DNA of 64,000 nucleotides from Stercorarius parasiticus. Its lineage: Eukaryota > Chordata > Aves > Charadriiformes > Stercorariidae. The position numbers were made by a program, and so were the translations under genes. The stretch spans positions 1,572,508 through 1,636,507 of the forward strand of contig VWZL01002834.1 in NCBI GenBank assembly GCA_013396915.1. The letters are read 5' to 3'. The number at the start of each line of letters is the position of its first letter. Within the stretch, counting starts at the first letter, position 1. Below the pieces are notes generated by a model. It was given only the letters and a program-made list of their open reading frames with translations. It had not been told where the DNA came from and made no database searches. This document shows positions 61,201-64,000 of this stretch, piece by piece.

Positions 61201-64000
61201 GCTTTACACCAGACAGTGGAGGAAAAACAGGCTATATCTGGGCAGCTCTTTACACATTCAGTGGACGTGCCACTGGCTCATACTTTCTTTAGATAAATGG
61301 TGATTATCCTTTTCTTCAAAGAAAAATAAGGCAGCCCAAGAAACTGTCGTCTTGTCATTTACTCTGAAATAACACAGTGAATGTGCAGTGCACAACCATT
61401 ACATTTTGGGGTCCATGTGAGTACCTGGTGTAAACAGAAATGAGATATAGTTTGATAAATTACAGCCAAGGAATGGCCTTCCAACACTTTTTTCATAAAA
61501 ACTGGCAATTTTTTCAGGTTATCTATTTGACAGCAAAAGAATATCTGCCATCTGCTAACGTGCTACTTACATCAATCAGGTGCTCAGATGTAATGGCAAA
61601 GAAGGGGGAGAGCCAAACAGGCATGCCTGAGGGCTCTTACTAATGGTATGTGCTAAAATGCAGACACGAAGTAAAAAGTAGCCAAGACAGAAGCTATCCA
61701 GGACTGACTCTCTCTCCACACCATGAAGCAGGCCCAAAGCTTCACCGTGACAGCAGGATACTACAGAAGTATAGATACCAACCAGTGATGGGTGACAGGA
61801 AAACAGTCAGAGGACTGGCAGTGTCAATAGCAACACAACGTTTTTTTGCTTTGGAGACATGTAATACAGCAGTACAGTCACCCTGGGTTTACATAGTCCC
61901 TGTGAAATGAAGAGCAAAAGAAGGCTGCCACCACCATCCCCTCTGTCACTGGTACAAACCAGGTCTGGGTTCTTATGAAGGAAAGAAAGGGTGTGTATTT
62001 GGAAAAAAGAACAGAGATTCAGCTGAGATGGAACAAAATAACAGTTATCGGAGAAGACACAGACATCATGTATATGCTCTCTAAGAACATCCAGTTTCCT
62101 CAGAGATATTGGCAATGAGATAATACACTGAGAACAGCTGCCCTATGACAGGTTAATACTAATCAATCAACTAGTCAAATATTTAAAGGGAAAAAAGTGA
62201 AGAAAATAATAGTAGTTGTCCTACAGCGGATGATAAGGTTCCCATATCTTGCTTAACTGGATAATGTATATTTTTAATTTTATACAAGGGGAAGTTTGCA
62301 CCCCTTTCAGCTCAAGGAGTTACACAGTGCTGCTGGAGTCCATCTGCAGAGCAATGAACTCTCGTATTGCAGGAACTACTTAGGCTGAAGGGATTTTCCT
62401 CTAGATCCCTCACATTTGGGTGAAGGAGAAGAACATGGCATCTGTTGATTTTCAGAGGTAGCTAAAAGGCTACTCAGGTAATGCTGAATTCCAAAAAAAG
62501 ACACAGAAGGAATTTGTGAGCAACTATGGTAAAAGGGAAATAGTAAATATCCTGATACAGCCTTGTCTTTCCTCTGTCCTCCACAAAAGCATTCACTGGA
62601 CCCAGTTAGGCTCGGCATATCCTGGTACATCTCCCAGGGAACCTCTTTTGAATGAGGAAGCATTTCTACGAAAGAAAAACATCTCAGTTCAATCTTACCA
62701 TAAAGAATGTGAATGACAGGCTAAAACTGAGTTAAAAAAGAAATAAGAATGTCACTCTGTGTAAGTAGCCTTGCTAGGTAAAGAGAAATAAAAACAGTGA
62801 TTGGGGCAATTTTATTTTTGGGAAAGCACTGAAAAATTCCACTGGTTACGAAACATACAAGATGATTTCCCAAATTTTGTCATTTATGAATGAGGAAATT
62901 GGCTGCAATATTTCTTCTTGACATTATAACTCTGCTAATAAATAATATACTAACATTCCCAATCTCATAACTAAATAAGGTGAGAAAGATTCAACATTCA
63001 GAAAGTTCATTTATAGAAATCAACAGATTTAGTTCCCCGTCAGTTTTCTGTTCAGGAACAGTTGTCCCCCCGCTGATATGAAGTTTACATTCCCAAAGTC
63101 AAGAGACAACAGAGAAAACTTGTAGGTCTTGTTCACACAAATCAAGAAGTTCTGAGCTCTAGCTTGCTCTTCCCAGGTAGGTAAATTAAATAATAATTGT
63201 ATTATCCACAGGATCTACAGATTCTCTTCACACCTCTGATGCCCACATAATTTCTGAATTTCTGCCACTCTCTGTGTAATATATGAAAATTATAGAAGAA
63301 CAGCTTGAAGAACAGAAGTACAAAGTACGTGCTAAGCATTTATATTTATGCAATATTTCAAGAAGTTTTTTTCCACCTTAGACCAGGATTAGCATTCAGG
63401 GCAAAGAAAGTGAGAGGGACTTGGAAATCTGACCAGCTTTTTCTCCAGCCTTCTAACTGGCTTAGAAGACTCTGTTAGGGAGTCTGAGACCACAGCCATA
63501 TGGACAGTAATGACAGTCTGTTCAGTGTGATCCTCCTACATTATTCTGAAAAGCACGCAAGTTTTTAGAACAAATTATTATCTGAACATTGTCAGTTGAA
63601 TAATATACATGCTGCATAAGTGAGAGAAAAATCAGCATCCTTTAAATATTATTTTGCTCCTCTTTTGAGTATTGCAAGGTTCAATACCTAAGTACAACTC
63701 CACGGCTACTATTCTTTTCTGGCAGTGAAATATGAAAGGGTATATTTTCTTCTATACGGCTACAGATTTCAAGGGCAGTGAATTTCATGCTTTTCTTTGC
63801 CAGAGAATTGTTGTGATCTGAATACATTTTAAGAAAAATTACCATGCTAGCAAGTGATTAAGAAAGAAAACATCATGTATTGGCAGCAAAAAAATGAAAA
63901 GCAAATAATAAAGATGGGTAGAAAAGCAGCTTGAAGAAGAATTGTAATCCCCTTCTAAAATAAATAATTTTAAAAAGGTAAATGCCTAGGGGAAAAGAAA
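58206..64000. other. Noncoding DNA, no gene seen
   Basis: The first 100-300 bp could be further decayed CR1 but are not recognisable. About 59530-59800 is moderately GC-rich with a 78-codon minus frame and a GGTGAGG word; no domain is seen. The remainder is AT-rich with frames up to 102 codons (61807-62115, minus) and no homology I recognise. The window ends in AT-rich DNA without a feature. Confidence 0.55.

Noticed and set aside
1..64000. tRNA, snRNA, rRNA, CRISPR array, endogenous retrovirus or complete LTR element
   Set aside because: I looked for internal promoter boxes, conserved snRNA starts, regular spacer-repeat arrays, and TG...CA terminal repeats with primer-binding sites. None was convincing.

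Overview
This window looks like nuclear DNA from a bird, or less likely another archosaur. The main evidence is a set of CR1 (chicken repeat 1) LINE fragments. The best-preserved ones keep the CR1 3' end, with the ATTCTATGA-type terminal repeat or its complement (tail at 8705 minus, 19866-19883 plus, 42576 plus, 47798 minus, 51250 minus). The background is AT-rich, stop-rich in all frames and poor in CpG, as in a bird macrochromosome. The window also holds two runs of N (10048-10057 and 40568-40809) and one single N (40359), so it is a draft assembly. It has no bacterial or viral gene organisation.

I found no protein-coding exon that I can defend. Every open frame is short (longest about 195 codons). 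None carries a host protein domain I recognise, and the two that do look like protein (19342-19790 plus and about 52010-52185 minus) are pieces of CR1 reverse-transcriptase ORF2. The stretch is therefore best read as intergenic or deep intronic DNA.

Layout: 1-8700 is AT-rich noncoding DNA with two old MIR-like SINE relics (4050-4156, 4428-4565). At 8705-8835 there is a CR1 3' end on the minus strand. From 8836 to 19344 the DNA is noncoding, with a 10-N gap and an ancient CR1 tail at 17388-17512. At 19345-19885 there is a 5'-truncated CR1 that keeps an open C-terminal ORF2 frame. From 19886 to 40189 the DNA is noncoding, with one probable LINE (L2/Jockey-like) reverse-transcriptase relic near 26690-26960 and several poly-A or A-rich tracts. 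The CpG-rich block at about 40190-41460 is interrupted by a 242-N gap and is the one place that looks like a promoter. From 41461 to the end the DNA is noncoding, with CR1 copies at 42424-42576, 47798-47927, 51250-52265 and 57490-58205 and two MIR/L2-type tails at 49390-49520 and 57018-57135.

The most useful leads are the CpG island with missing sequence, which may hide a transcription start and first exon, and four AT-rich blocks with clustered TAAT/ATGCAT-type motifs that could be conserved enhancers. I saw no convincing undescribed biological system.
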